57,229 nucleotides of DNA from Clostridiales bacterium GWD2_32_19 (lineage in GTDB: Bacteria; Bacillota; Clostridia; Lachnospirales; UBA12420). The stretch is taken from contig MGOU01000026.1 in the NCBI GenBank assembly GCA_001795385.1, positions 1 through 57,229 on the forward strand. The letters run 5' to 3'. Numbering within the stretch: the first letter of the stretch is position 1; every line of letters begins with the position of its first letter. A program made the position numbers and the translations under genes. This document shows positions 8,729 to 18,633 of this stretch, in pieces. The notes beneath the pieces are model-generated. The model was not told the DNA's origin. It saw nothing but the letters and a program-made list of their open reading frames with translations, and did no database searches.

Positions 8729-11308
8729 TTATTTCCCACAACAATGTTTATACTTTTTTCCACTACCACATGGACAAGTGTCGTTTCTTCCTATATTATC
8801 TTCTGTTTTATTTATTTTTGGCTTTTTCTTTACTTCTTCTCCATTATCTCCATGAGATGCTACTGCATCCTTAACAACTTGTTGTCTCTCTAGTTTCTTT
8901 TGCATTTGAACATTATAAAGTCCTCTAACTGTATCTTTCTGTATTTCTTCTTGCATTTCTTCAAACATTTCAAATGCTAAAAGTTGATACTCCATAACTG
9001 GATCTCTTTGCGCATAGCCTTGTAATCCTATTCCTTGCTTCATTTGATCCATATTATCTATATGATCCATCCATTTTTGATCTACTGTCTTTAGTAATAT
9101 TATTCTTTCTGCTTCCCTCATGTGTTCGTCTTCTAATTCATTTTCTTTTGTTTCATAAAGTTTAAATGCCGCTTCTTTTAACTTTAATTCTAATAAATCT
9201 TTATCTAGATTTTGTTTTTCATCTTCTGTAAAGTCAATTTTACCTATTGGTATTATTGAAGATATATATTCTCTTAGACCAACTAAATCCCACTCTTCTA
9301 CGTTTTTATTGCTTGTAGTATATATATTTACCGCTTTTTCAATAATACGGTTTATTATTTTCACTACATCTTCTTTTAAATTTTCGTTGTTTAGTACTTT
9401 ATTTCTTTCTGTATATATAAGTTCCCTTTGGTCATTCATAACTCTATCATAATCCATAAGTCTTTTACGAATAGCAAAGTTTCTGCTTTCCACTTTCTTT
9501 TGAGCCTTTTCTATCGTAGAAGTTAACATCCCGTGTTCAATAGCCATATCGTCTGGCATATTTAAAGTGTTTAGCACTGCTAGCATCTTGTCAGAACCGA
9601 ATAGTCTCATTATTTCGTCTTCAAGTGAAATATAAAATCTAGATTCCCCTATATCTCCTTGACGACCTGAACGCCCTCTTAACTGATTATCTATACGTCT
9701 AGCTTCATGCCTTTCTGTACCTATAATCTTAAGTCCACCTACATCTGGCACATCTTCTCCTAGCTTTATATCCGTACCACGCCCTGCCATGTTTGTAGCA
9801 ATAGTTACTGCATTTTTTTGTCCAGCAAGCATAATTATTTCAGCTTCTTTTTCATGATACTTTGCATTAAGTACTTGATGCGGTACACCTCTCTTTTTAA
9901 GTATAGAACTTATTTCTTCTGAACTATCTATTGTTATTGTACCAACTAGTACCGGTTGACCTTTTTTATACGCTTCTTCTATTTCACCTATGATGGCCTC
10001 TATTTTTGCTTTCTTATTTTTATAAACTTTGTCCGCCAAGTCTGCTCTTGCTAATGGCATATTCGTAGGTATTACAATAACATCTAGGGCATATATTTCT
10101 CTAAACTCTTCTTCTTCAGTTAACGCTGTACCTGTCATACCAGACTTTTTCTCATATTTATTGAAGTAACTTTGGAATGTAATAGTAGCAAGAGTTTTAC
10201 TCTCTCTATTTACCTCAACACCTTCTTTTGCTTCTATTGCTTGATGCAAACCATCTGAATAACGTCTACCTGACATCAGTCTACCAGTAAACTCATCTAC
10301 AATTATGATTTGACCATCTTTTACTATGTAATCCTCTTCTATATGCATAAGATTATGCGCTCTTAAAGCTATGTTTATATGATGTTGTATTTCTACATTT
10401 TCTGAGTCAGCCAAATTTTCAACTTTGAAAAACTTTTCTGATTTATCTATTCCTTGTGCTGTCAAAGTGGCATGGCTAGTTTTTTCATCTACAACAAAGT
10501 CTCCATCTTCTTCAACTATGGATCTCATTAACATACTTATATTATCTTGTGGCTTTACAATATTACCTTTTGTAAGTCCACGAACAAAATAATCGGCAAC
10601 TTTATAAAGTTGTGTAGATTTAGCGCTTTGTCCAGATATTATAAGCGGCGTACGTGCTTCATCAATAAGAACCGAGTCAACCTCATCTATAACCGCATAG
10701 TGAAGCTTTTTTTGAACTTTATCTTGCTCATATATAGACATATTATCTCTTAAATAATCAAAACCGTACTCATTGTTCGTTCCATATGTTATATCAGCAG
10801 CATATGCTACCTTTCTCTCATCATGACTGATATCTGTAAGTATCGTACCTACCGACATTCCTAAAAAGTTGTATACTGGAGCCATTAACTCAGCATGTAG
10901 TTTTGCTAAATAATCGTTTACAGTTACAAGGTGTGCACCATGTCCCGTAAGCGCATTAAGATATAGAGGTAAAGTCGCTACTAGCGTTTTACCTTCTCCT
11001 GTTTTCATTTCTGCTATTCTACCTTGGTGAAGAACTATCCCACCAATAAGCTGTACTCTAAAGTGTTCCATTCCTATAGTTCTTCTAGCCGCTTCACGAA
11101 CTGTAGCAAAAGCTTCAACTAGTATATCATCTAGTGACACACCTTCCGCCAATCTTTTTTTAAATTCTTCTGTCTTCGCTGAAAGTTCAGAATCAGATAA
11201 TTTCATCATCTGGGGTCTTAAATCCTCAATATCGTTTACTAAATATTCTATCTTTTTTAATTCTCTTTCACTATGTGAACCAAATACCTTCTCTATAAAC
11301 TTTTTCAT
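8729..11308 (-). CDS. secA: Preprotein translocase ATPase SecA
   Basis: SecA drives protein export through SecYEG. The 859-aa protein has Walker [10 protein letters not shown], the DEAD-type [16 protein letters not shown], helicase motifs [14 protein letters not shown] and [11 protein letters not shown], and the C-terminal zinc-binding tail [13 protein letters not shown]. That tail contacts SecB or ribosomes in known SecA proteins. The ATG at 11308 is chosen because AGAGG lies 9 bases upstream; the GTG at 11314 would overlap it. It is the first gene of the conserved secA-prfB pair. Confidence 0.97.
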   Translation of the reverse strand: MKKFIEKVFGSHSERELKKIEYLVNDIEDLRPQMMKLSDSELSAKTEEFKKRLAEGVSLDDILVEAFATVREAARRTIGMEHFRVQLIGGIVLHQGRIAEMKTGEGKTLVATLPLYLNALTGHGAHLVTVNDYLAKLHAELMAPVYNFLGMSVGTILTDISHDERKVAYAADITYGTNNEYGFDYLRDNMSIYEQDKVQKKLHYAVIDEVDSVLIDEARTPLIISGQSAKSTQLYKVADYFVRGLTKGNIVKPQDNISMLMRSIVEEDGDFVVDEKTSHATLTAQGIDKSEKFFKVENLADSENVEIQHHINIALRAHNLMHIEEDYIVKDGQIIIVDEFTGRLMSGRRYSDGLHQAIEAKEGVEVNRESKTLATITFQSYFNKYEKKSGMTGTALTEEEEFREIYALDVIVIPTNMPLARADLADKVYKNKKAKIEAIIGEIEEAYKKGQPVLVGTITIDSSEEISSILKKRGVPHQVLNAKYHEKEAEIIMLAGQKNAVTIATNMAGRGTDIKLGEDVPDVGGLKIIGTERHEARRIDNQLRGRSGRQGDIGESRFYISLEDEIMRLFGSDKMLAVLNTLNMPDDMAIEHGMLTSTIEKAQKKVESRNFAIRKRLMDYDRVMNDQRELIYTERNKVLNNENLKEDVVKIINRIIEKAVNIYTTSNKNVEEWDLVGLREYISSIIPIGKIDFTEDEKQNLDKDLLELKLKEAAFKLYETKENELEDEHMREAERIILLKTVDQKWMDHIDNMDQMKQGIGLQGYAQRDPVMEYQLLAFEMFEEMQEEIQKDTVRGLYNVQMQKKLERQQVVKDAVASHGDNGEEVKKKPKINKTEDNIGRNDTCPCGSGKKYKHCCGK

Positions 11309-11406
11309 ATGCACAATCCTCTCTTATATATATTATTTTGTTATCATTAACAAATGTATACTCGCCTTTTAAGCACGATGAATACTATTCCTAATTTAAT
11401 TATTTC

Positions 11407-11435
11407 ATTTTAACATATTTTGCTAATATTTGAAA
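11407..11435 (-). promoter_or_regulatory. Possible secA promoter
   Basis: TTTCAA (11435-11430), 17 bases, then TAAAAT (11412-11407), in the 220-base gap before secA. The -35 is weak and no other signal was seen in the gap. Confidence 0.4.
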
Positions 11436-11530
11436 TAGTTTAGAGCAAAAAAGTAAAGAAATCGTTCATTCCTCAGAATTACATAATACGAGGACTTTCA
11501 TGGTATCTCAATAAATTGCTCTGTCAAACT

Positions 11531-12202
11531 TTATTGTTCTGAATCTATAGATTCTTCTTGTCCAGCATTTATCTCTCTTAAACTTTCTCTATACTCTGGA
11601 TTAATATTGTTGCTTACTATTTTAAATGTGTCTAATATTATTATTAAAATAAAAGTTATGGGAATTATATTGTTAAATATCGCCTTCTTCATACTAATAC
11701 TTTGAATTTTTGCGATTACTTTTGTATTTAAAAATATGTAATAAATTATTAGTGCAGTGTGGCTTACAGAAATAAATATATCAAAATTTAAAGATGCATC
11801 AACATCACTTGCGACCATTCCTGTGAAAAGACTTTTTAGTATTAAGATTATTAGTTCAAAGATTATAATAGGAATGAGCATATAGATTTGAGCCATTGCC
11901 ATCCGGATAAAACTTGCCTTACCACCCACGATGTAACCTATTAATATTATCATTATTGTATATAGTAGAATACCTGAAACAACAACAATGTTCCACATAA
12001 TCCACTCAAATACCATCATTGCATATCCTAAACCACTAGATATCAATGTGTGATATCTAATATAATCATTGCTAATGTTGTTAATTAAAAGTATTGTTGC
12101 CGCAAAAAAAACAATAAATAAAATTTTCATATTGATTCTTTTGTTTAATTTATTATATATCACATCTTCTGGATTATAAAATAACCTTAAAACATCTTTC
12201 AT
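11531..12202 (-). CDS. Yip1-like multi-spanning membrane protein
   Basis: The 223-aa protein starts with a short soluble stretch (FYNPEDVIY) typical of bacterial Yip1-domain proteins. About five hydrophobic segments follow, then an acidic tail. Function unknown; such proteins are often found near envelope genes, as here. RBS GAGGAG lies before the ATG. The Yip1 assignment rests on topology and the N-terminal motif only. Confidence 0.55.
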   Translation of the reverse strand: MKDVLRLFYNPEDVIYNKLNKRINMKILFIVFFAATILLINNISNDYIRYHTLISSGLGYAMMVFEWIMWNIVVVSGILLYTIMIILIGYIVGGKASFIRMAMAQIYMLIPIIIFELIILILKSLFTGMVASDVDASLNFDIFISVSHTALIIYYIFLNTKVIAKIQSISMKKAIFNNIIPITFILIIILDTFKIVSNNINPEYRESLREINAGQEESIDSEQ

Positions 12203-12239
12203 TCCAACAACTCCTCAAAAATTGAATTTATTTAATACA

Positions 12240-12267
12240 ACTCTCACCTATAATTGCGAGTGAGAGT
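12240..12267. terminator. Weak hairpin between 11531 and 12319 genes
   Basis: Stem ACTCTCAC/GTGAGAGT with a 12-base loop and only an AT-rich flank rather than a clear T-run. It lies just after the DUF4015 gene. Confidence 0.4.
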
Positions 12268-12318
12268 GTATTTTAAACATGTAATGACAATCTTGTGAGT
12301 GCATTACTTTTTAAGTTC

Positions 12319-13545
12319 TTATTTATCTAGTCCATCTATAGTATACCTATTATTTGCATCCCATAAAATCCATTCCTCTAGGTTTGCATCATAAACTGCT
12401 TTTTTCTGTTCACGTATTTGCTGTGCTGTGTATTTTTGATGTGGCTTTACCCATGAAGCAGTAAAGTCTTGTAGCCACGGCCTTGCTATTGCCCTATGTT
12501 CACCTTTCGCTATTGTGTTTAGTTTTGCTTCTGATGCTTGCATATATTTTAGTATAATATCATACGGTTGTAAATCTGGATATTTTACACCCATTGTACC
12601 ATTAGCAAAATGTGATGGATAAACCATTGGGCATATATAATCTAAATATTTTGACATTTCTACATAATCTTGTCCAACTATTTTTGAATCAATGCTACTA
12701 TTAATAATCGTCCCATAGACATCTGCTGAGACATAAACACCTTTCGTCTTTAATTGTTTAACAGCATACTCTGTAAATTCTGATATCACATCTTGCTTAG
12801 TTTTTTCTTTAGATAATTCTCCAAAATCAGCTAGTTCAATACCTCTTCCTGTAGAAAACCTTATATAATCAAACTGTATTTCTTCAAACCCAACATCTGC
12901 CGCCTCTTTTGCAACTTCTATAACATAATCCCAAACTTCCTTGTTATAAGGATTTACCCAAGCTTCTGCTCTTCCACTAGAAGACTTAACTCTTAATATA
13001 GAACCATCTTTATTTTTTATTGCAAGGTCTGGTCTTTGATTTGCTAAATAAGGATCTTTAAACACGACTATCCTTGCTATAGGATATATACCATTTTCTT
13101 TTAACTCTATAAGCAATTTTCTTATATCTTTTATAGGTGCGTCTTTAGTGGAACGTATTTCTTTTGCCAGAGGTACATTTGAATCAAAAGAAATCATACC
13201 ATCATCATTCTTTATATTTAAAACAATAGCATTTAATTCTGTGTTATTTATTGTATCAATCCAGTATTTTCTCTTTTCTTTACTTGATAATGTCCACTCA
13301 CTTAAAAATACACCTTTTACCTTTACTGGTTTAGCATATTTTATATAGTTTATTTCTGGCTGACTCTCATATATTCCAAATGCCTCTCCTAAAACTACTT
13401 TTTGTTGCATTTTTGTATTACCCTTTATATCAAACTTTAAAAAATTCTTACCATATTCTGTACCAAATAAATTTACAGTTGTTATAACAGTTATCGCAAT
13501 TATAATTATTATAATTATATACTTCAAATTTTTCTGTATTGCCAA
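12319..13545 (-). CDS. Putative glycoside hydrolase (DUF4015 family)
   Basis: The 408-aa protein has one N-terminal membrane anchor or uncleaved signal (isoleucine-rich, residues 8-28), so the domain faces outside. The TIM-barrel-like domain shows VKGVFLSEWTLSS, NAIVLNIKNDDG, KDPYLANQRPDLA, AWVNPYNKEVWDY and EIQFDYIRFS, the DUF4015 signature. Family members are predicted polysaccharide-cleaving enzymes, so a cell-wall substrate is plausible. The start appears to be TTG with AAGGGG and GAG upstream. It sits in a cell-envelope cluster. Confidence 0.8.
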   Translation of the reverse strand: MAIQKNLKYIIIIIIIAITVITTVNLFGTEYGKNFLKFDIKGNTKMQQKVVLGEAFGIYESQPEINYIKYAKPVKVKGVFLSEWTLSSKEKRKYWIDTINNTELNAIVLNIKNDDGMISFDSNVPLAKEIRSTKDAPIKDIRKLLIELKENGIYPIARIVVFKDPYLANQRPDLAIKNKDGSILRVKSSSGRAEAWVNPYNKEVWDYVIEVAKEAADVGFEEIQFDYIRFSTGRGIELADFGELSKEKTKQDVISEFTEYAVKQLKTKGVYVSADVYGTIINSSIDSKIVGQDYVEMSKYLDYICPMVYPSHFANGTMGVKYPDLQPYDIILKYMQASEAKLNTIAKGEHRAIARPWLQDFTASWVKPHQKYTAQQIREQKKAVYDANLEEWILWDANNRYTIDGLDK

Positions 13546-13566
13546 AATATACTCAACCCCTTTTTA

Positions 13567-14688
13567 TTATTTCCCATTTATTTTCTCATATATATCGATA
13601 TGTTGTTTTACCATATTTTCAACTGAAAAGTTTGTTTTAGCATGTATATATAAATTTTCTCCGTATTTTACTGCAGTTTCTTTATCACTTAAAAGCTTTA
13701 AAACGCAACCTGCAAATTGATTGTAGTTCCCCTTTTCAAACAACAATCCTGTTTCCTCATTTTTTATAAGTTCTGGTATTCCACCAACTGCTGAGGAAAT
13801 AGTAGTTTTCTTAAACCTGGCACCCTCTAGTAAAACATAAGTAAAACTTTCGCTATACGATGTTATATTATTTATATCTAAAGCGTTATAAAAGGAGTTA
13901 ACATCTTTTATATGCCCTAAAAATGTAATATTATTATTTATATCAAGTGTGTTTACTAATTTTTCTAATTCATCTTTTTGTCCGCCTGCACCTGCAATAA
14001 GAAAATGGACATCTTGTCTAGCTTTTAAAACTTCAGCAGCACCTTTTATAAACACATCTAAACCCTTTACCGGATCTAGTCTAGCAATTATACCCACCCA
14101 CTTTTTATCCATATGCTCGATTAAATCATGCTTTTGGGCAAAGCTTTTTCTATCTATACAATCCAACTTTTCATCAAAATCCACACCGTTATAGATAGAA
14201 AAAACTTTGTTTTCTACAAATCCTCTATTAACAAGCATCTTTTTAAATTCTGGTGATACACCTATATAATAATCAAAAAACCTTAAGGCCAATCTATTAA
14301 GTCCTGTATATACTAAGTAACGATATAGATTCACACCTTCAAAATCTTTTTTATAATCGCTATGTACAGTTGTAATTAGAGGAACCTTAATGAATGGTTT
14401 TGCAAGAAAAATAAACCAGTTAGCTCTTGAGCCATGGCAGTGTACAATATCGTATTTTTCATCTTTTATAATTTTTATTATTTTTTTTATAACTGATAAA
14501 TCATATCTACTTTTTTGATTTAAAAGTTCTACCGGTAGTCCGATTTTTTTAGCTTCATTATAAAAATCACCAGCAAAAAAACATAATATTTTCATGTCAA
14601 TTTGTTTTCTTAATTCTTTTGACAGTGTTATTAAATGAGACTTTGCTCCTCCTGAATCCCCACCGCTTATTATGTGTAATACCTTCAT
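13567..14688 (-). CDS. Glycosyltransferase family 4 protein
   Basis: The 373-aa GT-B enzyme has an N-terminal acceptor domain with LHIISGGDSGGAKSH and a C-terminal nucleotide-sugar domain with GIIARLDPVKGLDVFI, FLGHIKDV and YSESFTYVLLEGA. The conserved Glu of the EX7E region is visible. It would transfer a sugar to an envelope polymer or lipid; substrate unknown. Its start is 4 bases from the end of the acyltransferase gene upstream, so the pair is translationally linked. Confidence 0.85.
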   Translation of the reverse strand: MKVLHIISGGDSGGAKSHLITLSKELRKQIDMKILCFFAGDFYNEAKKIGLPVELLNQKSRYDLSVIKKIIKIIKDEKYDIVHCHGSRANWFIFLAKPFIKVPLITTVHSDYKKDFEGVNLYRYLVYTGLNRLALRFFDYYIGVSPEFKKMLVNRGFVENKVFSIYNGVDFDEKLDCIDRKSFAQKHDLIEHMDKKWVGIIARLDPVKGLDVFIKGAAEVLKARQDVHFLIAGAGGQKDELEKLVNTLDINNNITFLGHIKDVNSFYNALDINNITSYSESFTYVLLEGARFKKTTISSAVGGIPELIKNEETGLLFEKGNYNQFAGCVLKLLSDKETAVKYGENLYIHAKTNFSVENMVKQHIDIYEKINGK

Positions 14689-14692
14689 TTCC

Positions 14693-15217
14693 TCAACTCT
14701 CCAATCGAGATTTTATTTTTTTGGCTGGTACCCCTGCAACAATACTATATGATTCTACATCCTTTGTTACCACACAACCCGAAGCAAGTATTGATCCTTT
14801 TCCTATAGTAACTCCTGGAAGTATTATAACTCTTGCCCCAATCCACACATCATCTGATATAGTTACTTTCTCTGGTTCTAATTCGCCTTGTTCCATCATG
14901 GGCACATCTGTATTATTAAAGCTATGATTTTTTGTATATATTATAACATCTGGACCCATCATTACATTTTTACCTATCACAAGTGGGCCTTGAACCCTTG
15001 CATTTATTCCAAGACCCGAATTATCCCCTATATTTATTCCTATACCTTTTCCAAAATAAGCTCCATGCTCGATATTGACATTTTTATCTTGTTTATCAAA
15101 TATAAACTTGCAAAGTACACGTCTTATTATACCCGCTCCAAATGAATAATAAGCATCCGAAGATGGTAGATTCCTGGCTATACCATAATATAAAGATAAA
15201 GCTATCATTCGTAACAT
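14693..15217 (-). CDS. Hexapeptide-repeat acyltransferase
   Basis: The 174-aa protein is a left-handed beta-helix acyltransferase: repeated I-G-x-N/K-x-x-I units, NHSF near the active site, VTISDDVWIGARVIILPGVTIGKG and the closing VVTKDVESYSIVAGVPAK. It probably O- or N-acetylates a sugar and works with the following GT4 enzyme. The ATG at 15217 (MLRMIALSLYYG) is chosen because GGAG lies 8 bases upstream; the frame open to 15250 lacks a site. Confidence 0.85.
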   Translation of the reverse strand: MLRMIALSLYYGIARNLPSSDAYYSFGAGIIRRVLCKFIFDKQDKNVNIEHGAYFGKGIGINIGDNSGLGINARVQGPLVIGKNVMMGPDVIIYTKNHSFNNTDVPMMEQGELEPEKVTISDDVWIGARVIILPGVTIGKGSILASGCVVTKDVESYSIVAGVPAKKIKSRLES

Positions 15218-15236
15218 AAATTCCACTCCGTTCGCA

Positions 15237-15375
15237 AGTTCAAAGTACAAAGTTCAAAGAACAAAGTACAAATTAAAAACTTAATATTTCTATATCTTTT
15301 TACATTACACTTATTTATACTCTAATTTCTTACTTTGTTCTCTGTACTTTGTTCTCTGTACTTTGTACTTTGTTA
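15237..15375. repeat. Heptamer-repeat inverted element (AAAGTAC type)
   Basis: The left end is a string of AAAGTTC/AAAGTAC heptamers (15237-15272). The right end is the same string inverted (TACTTTG with TTCTCTG variants, 15326-15372). An AT-rich 50-base centre separates them. The transcript could form a long hairpin. A related element lies at 20104-20245. Confidence 0.7.
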
Positions 15376-15831
15376 TTTAATCACGTATTCCCCTCTAATC
15401 ATTATATACCCATCTGTAGTAAATTTAATTCCTCTTCCATCTTCTCTTGGTATTATTATAAGGTGATTTAAAGGTACTTTTTTATCTTTCTTTATGTCTA
15501 TTCCATCTGTTATATCTTGTAGTCCATTTTCTACGCCATCTTTTACAATTGTTATCGCCTTTGTGTCTCCACTTCTGACGATTATTTCTGTTCCTTGCTT
15601 TCCTATAATCTGTACATTTTTATTTATCTTTAGTGGTTCGTAGGTAAATTTAGTTGTCCCGCTGCTACTATTTCCTATCTGTTTTTTAAGTTCGCTTATT
15701 TGACTATCAACATAACTTTGTGTAACTATAGGATCCTGTTCACTACCAAGATCAAGACTAGAAGCAAAAACAGTTGTTGCTAAGCCAATAAATAAAACTA
15801 CTACCAGATTAATAATATTTTGTTTTTTCAT
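15373..15831 (-). CDS. Small secreted protein, unknown function
   Basis: The 152-aa protein has a signal peptide (KKQNIINLVVVLFIGLATTVFA) cleaved near FAS-SLD. DPIVTQSYVDSQISELKKQI follows, a motif often seen in short secreted clostridial proteins, with a short coiled coil. The rest is beta-rich. It follows the NAGPA gene by 52 bases, so an extracytoplasmic role in the same envelope process is likely but unproven. RBS GAGGAG. Confidence 0.65.
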   Translation of the reverse strand: MKKQNIINLVVVLFIGLATTVFASSLDLGSEQDPIVTQSYVDSQISELKKQIGNSSSGTTKFTYEPLKINKNVQIIGKQGTEIIVRSGDTKAITIVKDGVENGLQDITDGIDIKKDKKVPLNHLIIIPREDGRGIKFTTDGYIMIRGEYVIK

Positions 15832-15883
15832 TAGATTTCAACTCCTCATTTTTTACTAACCATGCAAAACTATTTCAAAGAAA

Positions 15884-18592
15884 TTAGTTTGCTATGTATC
15901 CATACTTCATAATACCATCCTTTATTTTTATTTTAATAGCTTTATCTACCTGTATAGGTAAATATTTCAAAGTATCATTTATGTTTTCCTCTTTAAATTT
16001 ATTACTTATGGTTAAAATATTTTTTATCTCGCTTGCTTCATTTATTATACTTTTTAAAATCGTTTGTTTATTATTATTTTTACCAAAATCTATTTGATTA
16101 GTCACAATAACTACATTTTTAGGCCCAGCATTTAATAATGAATTCTCCAAAAATTTATACATATCACCATTTTCAGAATTTAAATATATTACTTGAAAGT
16201 CTTTATTTGTAACCTTATAATTTATATCTTGGTTTTGAATTTTATTCTTTCTAACACTATTTTTTACTTTTTCTGATTCATCCGTAGTTAAAACAAGTTC
16301 GTATGAAGAATTAATATTTTTTATGATATCACTTTGTTTTTCAGTACTGTAGCTATCAAAATTATCTAAAATCACTATGTCAGAAGCCTTTTCTTTAGGA
16401 TCGTTTTCTATAACAGACATGTTTTCCATAACAACTGGCAGTTTTATATCATTTATTGTCTCAACCTTTACACTATACAAATTATCTACATAAATTGTAC
16501 TAGACGATTTTCTGTCCTTTTTAAGTGACGCTACATAAAGCCTCTCTAATTTAATAGGATATGACATATTTTCGTCAAGATTGATGCTAATATATTTATA
16601 ACCAGACCAATCTATTTTTTCTGCCATCGTCACTGCATACTCTTTATTATTTGCATCTATAATTTTCGCTTTAAATATGTTATTAGATTTATCACCATAT
16701 AAATCAAGACCTATCGTTTGAACCTTATCTTTTATTTCTATAGGCTCTCCAAAAGAAATGTAAGCTGCTTGTGTATTTTCACTCTTTTCGAAAGTATATT
16801 TAAGTTCAAATGATTTTCCTCCTTTTGCTCTTTTTGAGTTGTTCGCCAAAGTTCCTTTCACAGTTTCTGGGAATGAGACAAAAGTATTTTTGTTATTTAC
16901 CTTGTTAAAATCATTTGTTACAGTTTTTTGAGTTCCTGATACAACAGGAATGGCTACAATATTGTTTTTGTAAGTTGCTGTTATATACCCTTTTGTGTAT
17001 TTTGTACCTGCTTTAAATACACCATTTTTTATTGTACCTAAATTTTTAGAACTAACTACCCATTTAACTTTCTTCATATCTATAAGTATATCTTGTCCTG
17101 TTTGACTAAATGCTTTAAGCACAAGTTTTTCTGTCTTGCCGTATTCTAATATTATCTTATCTTTGTCAAACTTTATACTACCAATAGCATCACTTATTTC
17201 GAATTCTATATCCGCTTTTGCAGCACCATACGTAGCTGTCAACTTACAATTTCCTACAGTCTGGGCAGTAAACTTATCACCATCTATTTTCCCCTTTACT
17301 CCTGAAAATGACCACTTAATCTTTTTTATATCAGGATTTGAAATGTTTCCAAACTCGTCATATCCACTAACTGAAAGTTTAACTTCTTGATTTGGTGCAA
17401 GCATTTTTTCATCTATTTGTATTTTTATTTCTTTTGCATCTGACACTTTTGAGTTATTTACTACTGCTAACCCATTCATTATCTTTCTTTGTGAACCATC
17501 TGAAACTTTATTTACAACGCTTAGCGCTTCTTCAGGCAACTTAACTGCCATTGTTGTTGAGCCACCACCATCAAAGTTCATTGCGTTGTATGCCCCATAA
17601 TCTAACATAAGTGTAGCAAGTTCCTCATGTGTTACGCCCACACTTTCATCGCTTCTACCATCAATTGCAAGCATTATTATTTCGCCATTTTTAGTGATTC
17701 CAATTGCTGTTCTAGGGTACCTACCTGTATTTGGCACACCTCTATTTACTACTTGTCCGTCTTCAAGTATTTTTACAGATCCACTTATTGCATACTGTAC
17801 TTTATCAACACTTATAGAAGTTTTTATATCAAAATCTGCTTTTTGTCCAACTGCTAATCCTTTATTCTTTTCAAATATTGTTTTCTCTTTCATAACCAAA
17901 ATGTATCCATTCTCTGGCACTGTAACCGTTTCACCTTTTGTGGAAAATTTTGTAATTACGCCGTTTTCAATAACTATTTTGTACAAACCCTTGTATATTG
18001 AATCAATTTTACTTGTATCTTTCATTAAATCTCTATTATCTATAAGAACTGGTACATCAAAGTTTGTAACTTTATTCAAATGCTTTATATTAAAAATCAA
18101 GTTATCGTTTGCATAGAATTTCATATTAACATCAAAAAAGTCTATAAACGGATTGTCCTTGCTAAGAAATATAGTGGCATAGTTATTACATCCTTCATTT
18201 ATATTTGAAGTAGATAGTAGCTCACCCTTTTCAACCAATGTACCTATTTGATATGAGACATTATTACGCATGTCAAAAAAGTCAGAATTTATACCAGCTA
18301 TGTAATCTTCACCCTTCATCAGATTGGTTAGAGTGTCTCGTTTTCCATATGTGTCTTTTGAATACACAGGAACTATATCAATATATTTTTTACTATAATC
18401 AATCTTTAATACATGTATGTTTAACCAACCTTTATCGGTAAGAGATATATCTCTTTGATAGTCAACACCATTTATAATTTTTGTATTATATTCTTTTGTA
18501 TAATATGTTTCCATGGCATGTGTATTTGAAATCATACCCATAAAAAGTCCCGCTACTACTAACCCCATACCTGCTATTTTATTTAATCTCAT
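15884..18592 (-). CDS. Secreted phosphodiester glycosidase (NAGPA domain) with Ig-like repeats
   Basis: The 902-aa protein has a signal peptide (ending near THAM). A NAGPA domain (about residues 90-380) contains GINSDFFDM, PRTAIGITKNGEI, IDGRSDESVG and NFDGGGSTT. The NAGPA fold hydrolyses GlcNAc phosphodiesters and in bacteria is linked to wall teichoic acid or exopolysaccharide. Two Big-like domains follow (ANQEVKLSVSGYDEFGN...; EYGKTEKLVLKAFSQTG), then a carbohydrate-binding-like module and an uncharacterised C-terminal domain. No SLH or LPXTG anchor was seen. RBS GGAGG 5 bases before the ATG. Confidence 0.85.
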   Translation of the reverse strand: MRLNKIAGMGLVVAGLFMGMISNTHAMETYYTKEYNTKIINGVDYQRDISLTDKGWLNIHVLKIDYSKKYIDIVPVYSKDTYGKRDTLTNLMKGEDYIAGINSDFFDMRNNVSYQIGTLVEKGELLSTSNINEGCNNYATIFLSKDNPFIDFFDVNMKFYANDNLIFNIKHLNKVTNFDVPVLIDNRDLMKDTSKIDSIYKGLYKIVIENGVITKFSTKGETVTVPENGYILVMKEKTIFEKNKGLAVGQKADFDIKTSISVDKVQYAISGSVKILEDGQVVNRGVPNTGRYPRTAIGITKNGEIIMLAIDGRSDESVGVTHEELATLMLDYGAYNAMNFDGGGSTTMAVKLPEEALSVVNKVSDGSQRKIMNGLAVVNNSKVSDAKEIKIQIDEKMLAPNQEVKLSVSGYDEFGNISNPDIKKIKWSFSGVKGKIDGDKFTAQTVGNCKLTATYGAAKADIEFEISDAIGSIKFDKDKIILEYGKTEKLVLKAFSQTGQDILIDMKKVKWVVSSKNLGTIKNGVFKAGTKYTKGYITATYKNNIVAIPVVSGTQKTVTNDFNKVNNKNTFVSFPETVKGTLANNSKRAKGGKSFELKYTFEKSENTQAAYISFGEPIEIKDKVQTIGLDLYGDKSNNIFKAKIIDANNKEYAVTMAEKIDWSGYKYISINLDENMSYPIKLERLYVASLKKDRKSSSTIYVDNLYSVKVETINDIKLPVVMENMSVIENDPKEKASDIVILDNFDSYSTEKQSDIIKNINSSYELVLTTDESEKVKNSVRKNKIQNQDINYKVTNKDFQVIYLNSENGDMYKFLENSLLNAGPKNVVIVTNQIDFGKNNNKQTILKSIINEASEIKNILTISNKFKEENINDTLKYLPIQVDKAIKIKIKDGIMKYGYIAN

Positions 18593-18633
18593 AATACCTC
18601 CCTCATAGAAAACAATTTCTATTTCCTATTAAT

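Noticed and set aside
15237-15375. Short regular repeats as a CRISPR array
   Set aside because: Units are 7 bases with no spacers and are inverted between the two sides; no cas genes are present.
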